A stretch of 64,000 bases of DNA from Jacaranda mimosifolia. Taxonomy: Eukaryota; Streptophyta; Magnoliopsida; Lamiales; Bignoniaceae. Under the pieces are notes generated by a model. That model ran no database searches. It was not told the origin of the DNA and saw only the letters and a program-made list of their open reading frames with translations. Location: contig CM032120.1 in assembly GCA_018894105.1 (NCBI GenBank), positions 30,154,710 to 30,218,709 on the forward strand. The letters run 5' to 3'. The translations under genes and the position numbers were made by a program. Below, piece after piece: positions 24,061-34,088 of this stretch (position 1 is its first letter; each line of letters opens with the position of its first letter).

Positions 24061-25180
24061 TGCATATTATACTTAACCTCACTATACAATGTTTCACTTT
24101 AATTGATCATTCCCACAAAGTAAAGTTCGAAATAACAAGATATGTACTTAGTTTGTTCGATATTTGTACTTGATTTCCCGCATATTGTACCGAACCTCGT
24201 TACAATATTTCACTTTAATCTATCATTTGCACAAAGTATACTTTAACATAACACTATATATACTTCGTCTATTCGATATTTGTACTTGATTTCCTACATA
24301 TTATACTAAACCTCACAATAATGTTTCACTTTAATCGATCATCTGCACTAGGGGTGTAAATGAGTCGAACTTGGCAAAAATTGCAGGCTTGAGCTCGAGC
24401 TTGATGAGCCTGCTTTTAAGGGCTCGAGCTGAGCTAGAGCTCAAGCTCAGCTCACTAAAAAAATTCTAAATCAAATTAAATATTAAACTATTAATATATA
24501 TATAATTATTTAATAATAATTAATAAAATGAAAAATTAATAAAATAATTTAAATTATAATTAATAATATAATATATATTAAATTATAATATATATTATAA
24601 TACTACTATAATTATTTAAATTATAATATAGTATCTTTACTAATAAAATATAAAATTATTAATATATTATAATTATTTAATAGTATATAATAAATATTTA
24701 AAATTAGACAACATAAATTATTAATATATATTATTTAATTAATATATAAAAAATATTTAAAATAGAAAAAAGCTCATGAGCCGACTTATGAGCTTTTGAA
24801 TCGCTAAAGTAGAGCTCGAGCTCGAGTCGAGCTATAATCGAGCACGTGAGTCGGCTCAACTCATCTTACACCCCTAATCTGCACAAAGTATACTTCGAAA
24901 TAACAAGATATGTACTTAGTTTGTTCGATATTTGTACTCGATTTCTCGCATATTATACTGAACCTCACTACAATGTTTCACTTTAATCAATCATTCGCAC
25001 AAAGTATACTTCAAAATATATAACAAGATCTATACTTACTTTGTTCGATATTTGTACTCGATTTTTCGCATGTTGTACTAAATCTCACTACAATGTTTCA
25101 CTTTAATTGATCATTCACACAAAGTGTACTTCAAAATAACAACATATGTACCTTGTTTGGGTAATATTTGTACTTCAATA
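24037..25180 (+). repeat. Minisatellite array D (about 118-bp unit)
   Basis: GTTCGATATTTGTACTTGAT recurs near 24,037, 24,156, 24,272 (as ATTCGATATTTG), 24,925 and 25,045, with a diverged copy near 25,168. Between landmarks lie AACCTCACTACAATGTTTCA, CTTTAATCGATCAT and GCACAAAGTATACTT. The array is interrupted by the hAT-type element at 24,349-24,876; without it the spacing stays near 118 bp. Confidence 0.85.
24349..24876. mobile_element. Non-autonomous hAT-type element, copy 1
   Basis: It starts TAGGGGTGTAAATGAGTCGA and ends CATCTTACACCCCTA, an inverted repeat of about 18 bp with a few changes. A perfect 8-bp duplication, ATCTGCAC, flanks it at 24,341-24,348 and 24,877-24,884, the length typical of hAT transposases. 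The insertion splits one unit of array D, so it came after the array formed. The interior is A+T-rich with GAGCTCGAGCTTG-like subterminal words near both ends and no coding capacity. Confidence 0.9.
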
Positions 25181-25374
25181 TGATCTTATATATTACTTCA
25201 ATGGAAACGTATACTTACATAAAGAATAACCTCAATAAAATTATCCAAAATGTCAACAAAATTCAAATTAACTTCTAATGTCACTAAAATTCAAAACCCT
25301 CGCATTTTCATGACTTAAAAAAGTGTATGCCATATGTGCATGAACCGTATTCATGGAGCATTTTTTAGCATACC

Positions 25375-28300
25375 TCTAGAAATTGCTAATGTCTCTAGCA
25401 AAACATTCTGCCAAAGGCACACAAAGACACCACAATCCAAAGACCGTTGTTGTTGTCTGCTATTTTGTACTGTCATGATTTCATCCACACAACACCCCAA
25501 TGAAAGCTTTAGGTACCGAGAATAGAACGCAGCCTATAAAAATATTGATCAGTTGTTGACTCCCTGCTTTATGAAGAAATTTTCTGGAAAAGAAGCAAAC
25601 TTACAATGGTAGTAGCCACCGGTTTGTATCGGGGGGCCATTATTAAATTCATGTACATGGCTGCATGAGTTGAAGTGTCGAGGACAACCAAGAACCAGAA
25701 ATAGCTCCGATTAATTGGGAGCATTGTGTAACGATACCTATTTACAACATCCAAGGTGATCTCTTCCAAATCTTTATGGGTGAAAGAGTAAAGTCCAAAT
25801 ATGAACTTGAAAAATTCTTCATCTCTTATATCCTGGATGTTGCGTCCCTCGAGTCAAGATAATATATCAACCTATGAAGTATAAAATAAATGGTTAGTCT
25901 CACTTATAACGTGAACTAAATTAAGTTAGGAAACTGCCACATACATGCTATTGTGGACGTAAACTATACATCATGGTGACACTCTTTCCTGTAAGATGGG
26001 CTACATGATATCAACATGTAGCACTTCAATACGTCACCACAAAGGTACTCCCCAAATACTAGCTCGCAAAGTTGTCTTCCCTCTAAAATGTATTTTCCTC
26101 CTTCCCAAACAGTCACCCTACACAAGTATAGGTTTTAATTGTTAGTTCAGACACCAATTTATTCAAAAGAAAAGTCATAAGCAAATTTTGTTACCTCAAG
26201 TTATCTGTTCAAAGAAAGTTGTCGATGACTTCTCGCTCTTTTTTTGGAATACGAGGACAACCTTTATAATCAACCCTTCCTTTATAATGATCAAGCATTA
26301 GAATCTTTGGGGTGCTTGATTCATCTCTTATTTGGATCGGGCTGATGTCTTTTGTCTCCTAGAGTACAAAACATTAGCACATCAGGTACAAAGTATCAAC
26401 TATTGAAGTACAAATGATTAGCAAATTAAGTACAAATATCAACCAATAAAGTATAAAACATCAGCACATTTAAGTAGAAATATCAACTAATAAAGTACAA
26501 AAGATCAGCGCATTAAGTACAAATATCAACCAATGAAGTGTAAAACATTAGCACATTTAAGTACAAATATCAATTAATGAAATATAAGAAATCAACACAT
26601 TTAAGTACAAATACCAACCAATGAAGTATAAAATATCTGCACATTTAAGTACAAATATTAACCATTAAAGTACAAAAGATCAACACATTTAAGTACAAAT
26701 ATCAACCAATGAAATATAAAACATATGCACATTTAAGTACAAATATCAATCATTGAAATACAAAATATCAACACATTAAGTACAAATATCAACCAATGAA
26801 GTATAAAATATCAGCACATTTAAGTACAAATATCAACCAATGAAGTATAAGACATCGGCACATTTAAGTACAAATATCAACTATTAAAGTACGAAAGATA
26901 AGCAGTTTAAGTACAAATTATCAACCAATGAAGTATAAGACATCAGCACATTTAAGTACAAATATCAACCATTGAAGTACGAAAGATAAGCAGTTTAAGT
27001 ATAAATTATCAACCAATGAAGTATAAAATATTAGCACATTTAAGTACAAATATCAATCAATGAAGTATAAGAGATCAACACATTTAAGTACAAATACCAA
27101 CCAATGAAGTATAAAATCAACACATTTAAGCACAAATATCAACCATTAAAGTATAAAATATCAGCACATTTAAGTACAAATATCAACACATTTAAGTACA
27201 AATATCAACCATTAAAGTATAAAATATCAGCACATTTAAGTACAAATATCAACTAATGAAGTATAAAATATCTGCACATTTAAGTACAAATATCAACTAA
27301 TGAAGTATAAAATATCTGCACATTTAAGTACAAATATCAACCATTGAAGTACAAAAGATGAGTACATTAAGTACAAATATCAACCAATACTTCATTGATT
27401 GATATTTTGTAGTATAAAATATCTGAACATTAAGTACAAAATATAAATCAATGAAGTACAAAATACCAATCAATGAAGTACAAACAGATCAAGTATAAAT
27501 ACCAACAAATTGAGTACAAATATCAACAAATGAAATACAAATAGATTTAGCTCAAGTAGTAGTACAAATATCAACATATTAGACACAATAATCAATAGGA
27601 AAAAAACAACACATTAAGTAGTTCTCAACACCTTCTTCTGTTCTTGTTCTTTATCCTTTTTTCCACGGGAACGATAGGTTTTTGTTACTTGTCTTCCGCA
27701 TTTGGCTGGTGTGGTGCTCGAGGGGGGTGACAAAATCTATTGCTTTCCTTTTTGGCTTCCTATAATCTCGATTACACACATTTGTAGAAATTGATGACAT
27801 GACATTTGCCACTTCAATTTCAGATTCTTCGAACTCTGCTGTATGAATTGGTGCATGAAGTTCTTTGGTAAAAGGGATGATGGGAGATACAGGATCATGA
27901 TGGTGTTTTGTTTGACTTTCTTCATCCAAATTATCTTGATCTTCATCACCAACACCAATGTCAATCCCTAAATCAGCTTCTTTTGCATTTTTCTTCCCTG
28001 AATCATACTTTTCTTTCTCTGCATCCACCAAATCATGCTCCTCCTTATATAGACACTCTCCAACTTCATCACTAGCTCCTCTTCATCAGCCTTATCCTCA
28101 GCAACATTCTCCTTCTCAGCCTGCTCTTTGATTGTCATCATCTCTAATTTCGCAATTTTTTCCTTCAATTATTGAATTTCTTCATCTTTCACTGTAATAA
28201 TTTCTTCAAATACTATATGGTCACAAATATGTATTTTAGTGACAACAGTAGTGGCAGCCTCTAATTTCTTGAACAAAATTGTCAAGTTTAACTCCTCTGG

Positions 28301-29216
28301 AGCAGGATTGAGGGTTGCAACCTATTACAATGAAAATAATTATCAAATTCAAAATTATTATCAAAGAAAATAATAATAAATTATTACCATATCTCTTGTA
28401 ATTTGTTTCAATTTATTCTCGGTCTCATTCACATTATTTGGGAGTTTCGTATCCTTCCACCGATAAAAGCGTGGAAAATCAAATAAACTTTTTGGTAAAC
28501 CCAATGATAGGATGAGTTCATAAACCCATGTCTATCATTCATAAATGAAAAAATTATACTAACTTAAATATAAATATAATCAATGTCATTAGTAAAATAA
28601 AAATCACTTACCATCAAACCGACTGTGCACCCATCAAGGTACTTCTTCTTACTACTTTCTCCACCTACTCCTCCTACATTGCTTCTCATATCTTTGACAA
28701 GAAAGTTGTGTGTAGCTATGGCCCATGCATACAAACTGACTCTTGACAAATCGTCCAAGTATGGTAGGAGAAATCATGGAGTCTAATGATTAGAAGTTGA
28801 AAATATAAAATAATTAAAAAAAAAAAGTATATACAACCTACAAAAATCATTTAAGTCCTTCTCACTATCCTTATGCATATAGTCCTCAAACATTTTTGCT
28901 ATTTCAAATCTTGTTATATTCTTCAACTTTCCAAAAAAAGGCGGTCTATAGTTAAAGACTTAATCTTCAAACTTATATCAACTGATTGCCCCACATGTGG
29001 CAACCCTAAAACCATAGAAAATTAGGCTGCAGAAAATGGAACTTCAACGCCCTTCGCAAAAATAAATGATAGATTTTTTACGTCAAACCTCCTAAGTATA
29101 GATTCAAGCCGAATGAAGTTAGAATTTGACTTAGGCAGATCTATGTATATATAAAAAGGTGTCTTCTTCAATGCATTAAAATATTTTGACCTCATCTTGG
29201 ATTTCACATACTCCAA
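25375..29216 (-). pseudogene. Ulp1-like (C48) cysteine protease gene of a Kaonashi-type MULE
   Basis: Pieces on the minus strand in order: 29,216-29,022 and 28,758-28,564 (LSRVSLYAWAIATHNFL, KYLDGCTVGLM, resembling the DUF1985-like region of plant Ulp1 family proteins), an acidic linker 28,168-27,651, then 26,360-26,195 (GCPRIPKKEREVIDNFL), 26,110-25,960 (CELVFGEYLCGDVLKCYML), 25,769-25,569 (YRYTMLPINRSYFWFLVVLD) and 25,533-25,375 (LDCGVFVCLWQNVL). The last holds the catalytic Cys in the DCGVFVC box; the W.LVVLD segment is where the catalytic His lies, but here Tyr precedes the aromatic core. Such proteases are carried by Kaonashi MULEs. Stops and uncertain splice sites suggest a pseudogene. 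Confidence 0.7.
26360..27565 (-). repeat. Minisatellite array E (about 44-bp unit, complement of TGTACTT)
   Basis: About 25 imperfect units contain CACATTTAAGTACAAATATC, AACCAATGAAGTATAAAATA and GCACATTTAAG. Some units differ by lacking TT before AAG or by small swaps. It lies between coding pieces of the Ulp1-like gene, so it is probably intronic. Read on the sense strand of that gene the core word is TTTGTACTT. Confidence 0.9.
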
Positions 29217-29296
29217 TTTAGTTTGAAAATATTAGGGGAAGCAACGAGAGCAAACATCGTTATGTCTTGCCCTTGCTATAATCAATATAGAAAAAT

Positions 29297-29690
29297 TAGT
29301 GTATACTACTACTTTCAGATAATGTTTACTGACAGGTTGAATGTTTTGTACTACAGTTGCTTGTAAAATGTACTTTAGATAAACAGATTATATACTGCCA
29401 CTTTCAGATAATGTGTACTAAAAGGTTAAATATTTTGTATTACAGTTGCTTGTAAAATGTACTTTGGATACACAGATTATATACTGTCACTTTCAGATAA
29501 TATGTATTAAAAGGTTGAATATTTTGTACTATACTTGCTTGTAAAATGTACTTTAGATACATAGATTACATACTCCTACTTTCAGATAATGTATATTGAA
29601 AGGTTGAATGTTTTGTACTATAATTACTTGTAAAATGTACTTTAGATAAACAGATTATATGCTATCACTTTCAGATAATTTCAACGTATA
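29297..29690 (+). repeat. Minisatellite array F (about 90-bp unit)
   Basis: ACTTTCAGATAATGTGTACT or a variant recurs near 29,303, 29,395, 29,488, 29,575 and 29,663. Each unit also has AAAGGTTGAATGTTTTGTAC, GCTTGTAAAATGTACTTTAG and ATACACAGATTATATACT. TGTACT words again dominate. Confidence 0.85.
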
Positions 29691-30390
29691 ATTCCAGGTA
29701 TACAAATATAGACCCTAAGAAAGTGAAGTATAACTCTCATGCCTTTCAAGTAAAAATCAAAGACTTTCAAATATTACAAAAAAAAAAAAAACATATATGT
29801 AACAAATGAGTTTAAGTTTTTAATAACTGAAAAAGAGTTCAAACAAAGAAAGATGAGAAAATCTACCTGCAAAACTTGTGAAATTGAAATATCACAGACC
29901 TTTGAAAGAAAGCAAACTCCACAAAATAAGAAGTCGAAAACATACATTTTTGTGCTTTGTTCTCATCCTTCTGTTCTTCGCTCCTTGTTGGCGCTCTTGG
30001 TTGTTCCATCTTTGTAGAGTTGCAGAGAAGTAGGTTTTTTTTTTCTCTCTTGTCACATTGATTTCCTTTTGCCTTTTCCGTTCTCTCGTCTGTTCGTGCC
30101 CTTTTGTTGGCAAAAAAGAGGTCGTTTTTCACACCTTTTGTTTGGCAAAGGAGAAGACATGTTTTTTGAAGAAAAGTTGTCATCTTTTTGAGTGGAGAGG
30201 AAAAAACCACCCATTTGTTGGTTTTTTTTTTCTTTTTTTGTTGTTTTGGTCGGGTACAAGAGTATTTAACTCTTTCTAAAAGATTTGGAGAGTGATTCCT
30301 AAAGTTTGTGAAAAAGTAGGGAGTTTAGTGTTTAAAAAATCAAGTGGGGAGTAAAGTGTAAAATGAAAGTAGGTAAATGGATTTTAGATG
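29691..30390. other. Right flank of the large MULE territory
   Basis: An open stretch on the minus strand at 29,863-30,210 encodes a Lys/Arg-rich sequence with no domain I recognise; its opposite strand is T-rich, so its length may be by chance. The sequence from about 30,270 to 30,390 contains AGTGATTCC and TAGTGTTTAAAAAATC and may hold the element's right end, loosely echoing 13,690-13,800. No target duplication was found. Confidence 0.35.
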
Positions 30391-30437
30391 AATTAATCAT
30401 TAAATATATATAATTCCATATAAACTAATATATATAC

Positions 30438-30469
<32 letters not shown>

Positions 30470-30470
<1 letters not shown>

Positions 30471-30604
30471 TGCAAAAATCAATATGGAGGTCTCGTTTAT
30501 AGATATATTAAGTACTTACCATCATTAGATAAGGAGTTGCCAAAAAAATATTTAATATATTATTTTATATTAATTATAAAATAACTCATTTTTATAGCAA
30601 ACTA
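30470..30604 (+). repeat. Direct repeat, left copy
   Basis: Matches 32,745-32,884 in the same orientation: shared blocks include AGATATATT followed by AGTACTTA, then CATCATTAGATA, GGAGTT and AATAACTCATTTTATAGCAA with a few indels. Both copies are preceded by a GAGAGAGA tract. Confidence 0.7.
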
Positions 30605-32627
30605 GTAATTAGCCCGTTTGTTGCAATGAGTTACAAATTTTTAAATTAAAAATTTTATTTTATTTTATTTTAGTTATAATTTAGATATTAAGATCTTTTA
30701 TAGATATTACAAATATAATAATTAAAGAAATAATAAGAATTTTTTTGAATATAATATAATTGATAATATAAATAAAATATAATAATTTTTTTTTATATAA
30801 ATATGGTTTATCTTTCATATATCAAGTCACATACATTAATTCATTTTTACTCAAAAATTAATGACTAAATGTTAAATTACTTTATAAATCCAATAAACCA
30901 CTCATAAAATATAACAGAGGATAAAATAAAGAAAATTACTTTAATATTGACTTGATTTGAATAAATTAAAGAATCCAACATTGAAAAATGAACTTAGGTA
31001 GTAGATAATAAGATATTTTAACTCACCATAAATTTTTTACTTCAATTTTTCATTTTTTTTATATAAATTATCTTAGTTCATTAGCATAAAAATTAAAATA
31101 TTAAAAAAATAAATGAGCATTATACATACATGCATCTTCGAAAAAAAAATTAGTATATTGATATAGAGGTCAAGAAAAAAGAAGATACATACTTTCATAC
31201 TTTTAAATAGTGAATTGTATGTTTAGATTATTTTAGCACATATATTTTTAAACTTTTTTAGCTTAGATTTAGGAATTCTCAGCTATGATTTAACTTGATT
31301 AATATGTTAAATTATGGAATAAAAGATAACTCATAGAATAACATAATATAATAGTTAAAATTAAATTATAATAAATTCTATATTAGTATAATACTCCATA
31401 TATGAAAAACTTATATATGCACATTATATGTATATTTATATATGGAGCAAGATATATTAATTAATTAAATTATATTGATAAATACATCTATGTATGCATG
31501 AAAAAATATATATATACATATGTATGTATTCATCCATAATTATGTTAAAAATATTACTATTGGACAATATAATTAGAAGTTACAAAAATTATATATTGAT
31601 AAAGAGAGTTACAAATATTATTATAAAAATTTATATATATTACTATATACGTTTATATTAAGTATTTACTAAAATTAAACATATAGTTATAAAAATGATT
31701 AAATATAATTTTTTATATTAATATTAAAATAAATATGGACATGATATCGAATATGAAAATATGTTGATATAATAAAAATGGATAAATTAACTTATTGACA
31801 TCACTGCCATATAATAAAAATACTTAAATCAAGACTTAATTTTTTTCTAAATTATCTTGGTTCACAAATATAAAAATAAAATATTAGAAAATATGCATGC
31901 ATTTTGAAGAAAAAATAAATTTTAATTCACAAAGAGAATGATTTTATAGAGGTGGAGAAAAAAAGACAAATATTGTTCTATTTTTATATAGTAAATTATA
32001 TGGTTAAATTAGTTTTAGTATAAACTATTGTTAGGGAGTTTTAGCTTATGAAGACATTTCAATTAAATTGTATTGACAAATAGAGTTATATATATGTGTG
32101 TGTTTGTCTATAGTTATTCAAAAAATTAAATTTGAGAATGTAAATAAAAAATATTAGAAGAAACTATTAGACAATATAGCATGGAGTACAAAAATTATAT
32201 ATTAAATAAGGAGTTACAAAAATTAATACAAAATTTATATATATTATATTGAATATTTATCAAAATTAGATATGGATAAGGAGTTACAAAAATTATATAT
32301 TAATATAGGAGTCATAAAAATTAATGCAGAAAGTTACAATATATTATATATAGAAGTATGTTTACATGAAGAAAAAATAAATATGAAAATGTGTAGTAGA
32401 GACCTATATATATTACATATGGAATATGAAGGGGAAAAAAATGAAAAAAATAACTTATCTAGATCATTGCCATATAAGAAATATACTTAAAATAAAATTG
32501 AGCTAGCATCATTTTATTATATATATTAGATATTATATAGAGAGAGAGCGAGGGAGGGGGAGAGAGGGAGGGAGAGAGCTAAAAGTTAATCATCGATGCA
32601 TCAATTTGGCACTACATACATAAACTA

Positions 32628-32632
<5 letters not shown>

Positions 32633-32663
<31 letters not shown>

Positions 32664-32750
32664 TAACTTTATACATAAACACACACACACACACACACAC
32701 ATAGAGGTGGGGGGGGGGGGGGGGGGGGGAGAGAAAGAGAGAGAGAGGTA
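32633..32750. repeat. Microsatellite cluster: (TG)n, (AC)n, 21-G run, (GA)n
   Basis: A (TG)n tract at 32,633-32,659 and an (AC)n tract at 32,679-32,701 face each other across about 20 bp of A/T-rich sequence and could fold into a long hairpin. They are followed by an uninterrupted run of 21 G at 32,709-32,729 and a GA tract. Confidence 0.95.
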
Positions 32751-32884
32751 TAGAAATTAATTTGGAAGATGACATATATAGATATATTGAGTACTTATCA
32801 TCATTAGATATATGGAGTTATCAAAAAATCAATTAATATAGGTTTGATCTATTAATAATAGAATAACTCATTTTATAGCAAATT
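32745..32884 (+). repeat. Direct repeat, right copy
   Basis: Second copy of the repeat at 30,470-30,604. It follows a GA tract and poly-G run and contains AGATATATTGAGTACTTATC and GAATAACTCATTTTATAGCA. The role is unknown. Confidence 0.7.
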
Positions 32885-33051
32885 ATATAAGGAAAGTGTT
32901 GAGATGGCAAAAGGAATAAAAGTAATGTATTCATATCATTGCTACATAAAAAACATTCTTAAAATAGGGTTGAACATCATTTTACTTTATATGTATAGAT
33001 ATTAGATTATATCTAAAAAATATTGAGATGTCAAGGACGGATAAGAGTAAC

Positions 33052-33847
33052 TAGGGGTGTAAACGAATATTAAACGGATCGGGTACACTATTTTCATATT
33101 CGTATCCGTTTAACTTTTCTAATATTTGGATACAGATACGGATTTGAAGGAAATTTAAAAATGATATCCAAATTCGTATCCGTCGGATATCGATCAGATT
33201 CGGATATATTCGTATTCGATTATAATTATTCAGATGCATTCATATTTTATTAAACTTATCCGTATTCGAATTATTATTTTATATTCATATTTGATGATAA
33301 TTATTTAGATATTTATTTACGAATATCCAATACGTGAATTTATGAACTTATAACAAATACATATTTTAATTAATAAAAGAAACTATATAATTTCATTAAA
33401 ATGAAAGCAATCAAACAAATATTATAATTTTTAATTAATAATTGACTTTATAATTGATTAATAGTACTTATTAATAATAATAATGTCATTTAAGTATATT
33501 AATTATAAAGTTAACCAATAATAATTATGTTGATTAACTTTATTCTTTAATTTTTTCTCTATATTACAATAAATTGTTAAATTTATTCTTCTTTCTTCTC
33601 TATTCTTCAATTATAATTTTTATATATACATATAAGGATTATGAGATTTTTATTGAAAAATAGAAATAATATATTATTTAATAAATATATATTCGGATCG
33701 AATATTAAACAGATCGGATACGCATTTATCATATCCATATCCATTTATAATCGGATATCTACTAAACGAATACGGATAATATCCGCTTTAAACGGATACG
33801 GATAAATTTTGTATAAACGAATTTTCGAATATCCATTTACAACCCTA
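33052..33847. mobile_element. Non-autonomous hAT-type element, copy 2
   Basis: It starts TAGGGGTGTAAACGAATATT and ends CCATTTACAACCCTA, with an 8-bp duplication AGAGTAAC at 33,044-33,051 and 33,848-33,855. Within about 200 bp of each end are many copies of CGGAT(A)-rich words such as ATACGGATA and ATTCGGATAT in both orientations, which may be subterminal transposase-binding repeats. The middle is A+T-rich with no coding capacity. Confidence 0.9.
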
Positions 33848-34088
33848 AGAGTAACATATCTATATCATTGTCACGTAATAAACATTCTTAAAATAAAATG
33901 AATAGCATTTTACTTTATATATATATATATATATATATTAGATTTTAACATTTGCCAACTCTTTAAGAAAAAGTTAAAAAAAAAAATCAATTTATTTATT
34001 TTATATCTCTTGGGGCTTCTTTAATTAGATCATGTACTATTATGAACTGAGATCTTTATGCAATTAAAAAATACTTAAGTTATTAATT

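Larger units (their letters stand above)
30391..33043. other. AT-rich non-coding region with microsatellites
   Basis: No gene is visible. It contains a (TA)n(GA)n run near 30,430-30,470, a pair of direct repeats (30,470-30,604 and 32,745-32,884) and the TG/AC/poly-G cluster at 32,633-32,750. Open stretches here are short and of extreme A+T composition. The direct repeat pair could be the LTRs or internal repeats of an old element about 2.3 kb long, but no ends are clear. Confidence 0.5.

Noticed and set aside
25334..25525. Plus-strand open stretch of 63 codons
   Set aside because: Antisense to the Ulp1-like exon holding the DCGVFVC box.
26360..27565. CRISPR-like spacing of a short repeat
   Set aside because: Units are adjacent imperfect copies without unique spacers, in plant DNA with no cas genes; this is a minisatellite.
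30058..30279. Hydrophobic plus-strand open stretch resembling a membrane protein
   Set aside because: T-rich strand opposite a Lys-rich stretch; Phe/Leu richness follows from T runs and no relative is recognised.
13690..30390. A single pair of terminal inverted repeats for the whole large MULE
   Set aside because: AGTGTTTA and CACTCCC-type words occur at both sides but do not align over a useful length, and no 9-bp duplication was found.
30470..32884. LTR retrotransposon bounded by the 135-bp direct repeats
   Set aside because: No TG..CA ends, primer site, polypurine tract or coding sequence; the repeats are kept as unexplained direct repeats.
33051..33239. Minus-strand open stretch with repeated IRI/NRIRIYP words
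   Set aside because: It is the translation of subterminal CGGATA-type repeats of a hAT-type element.
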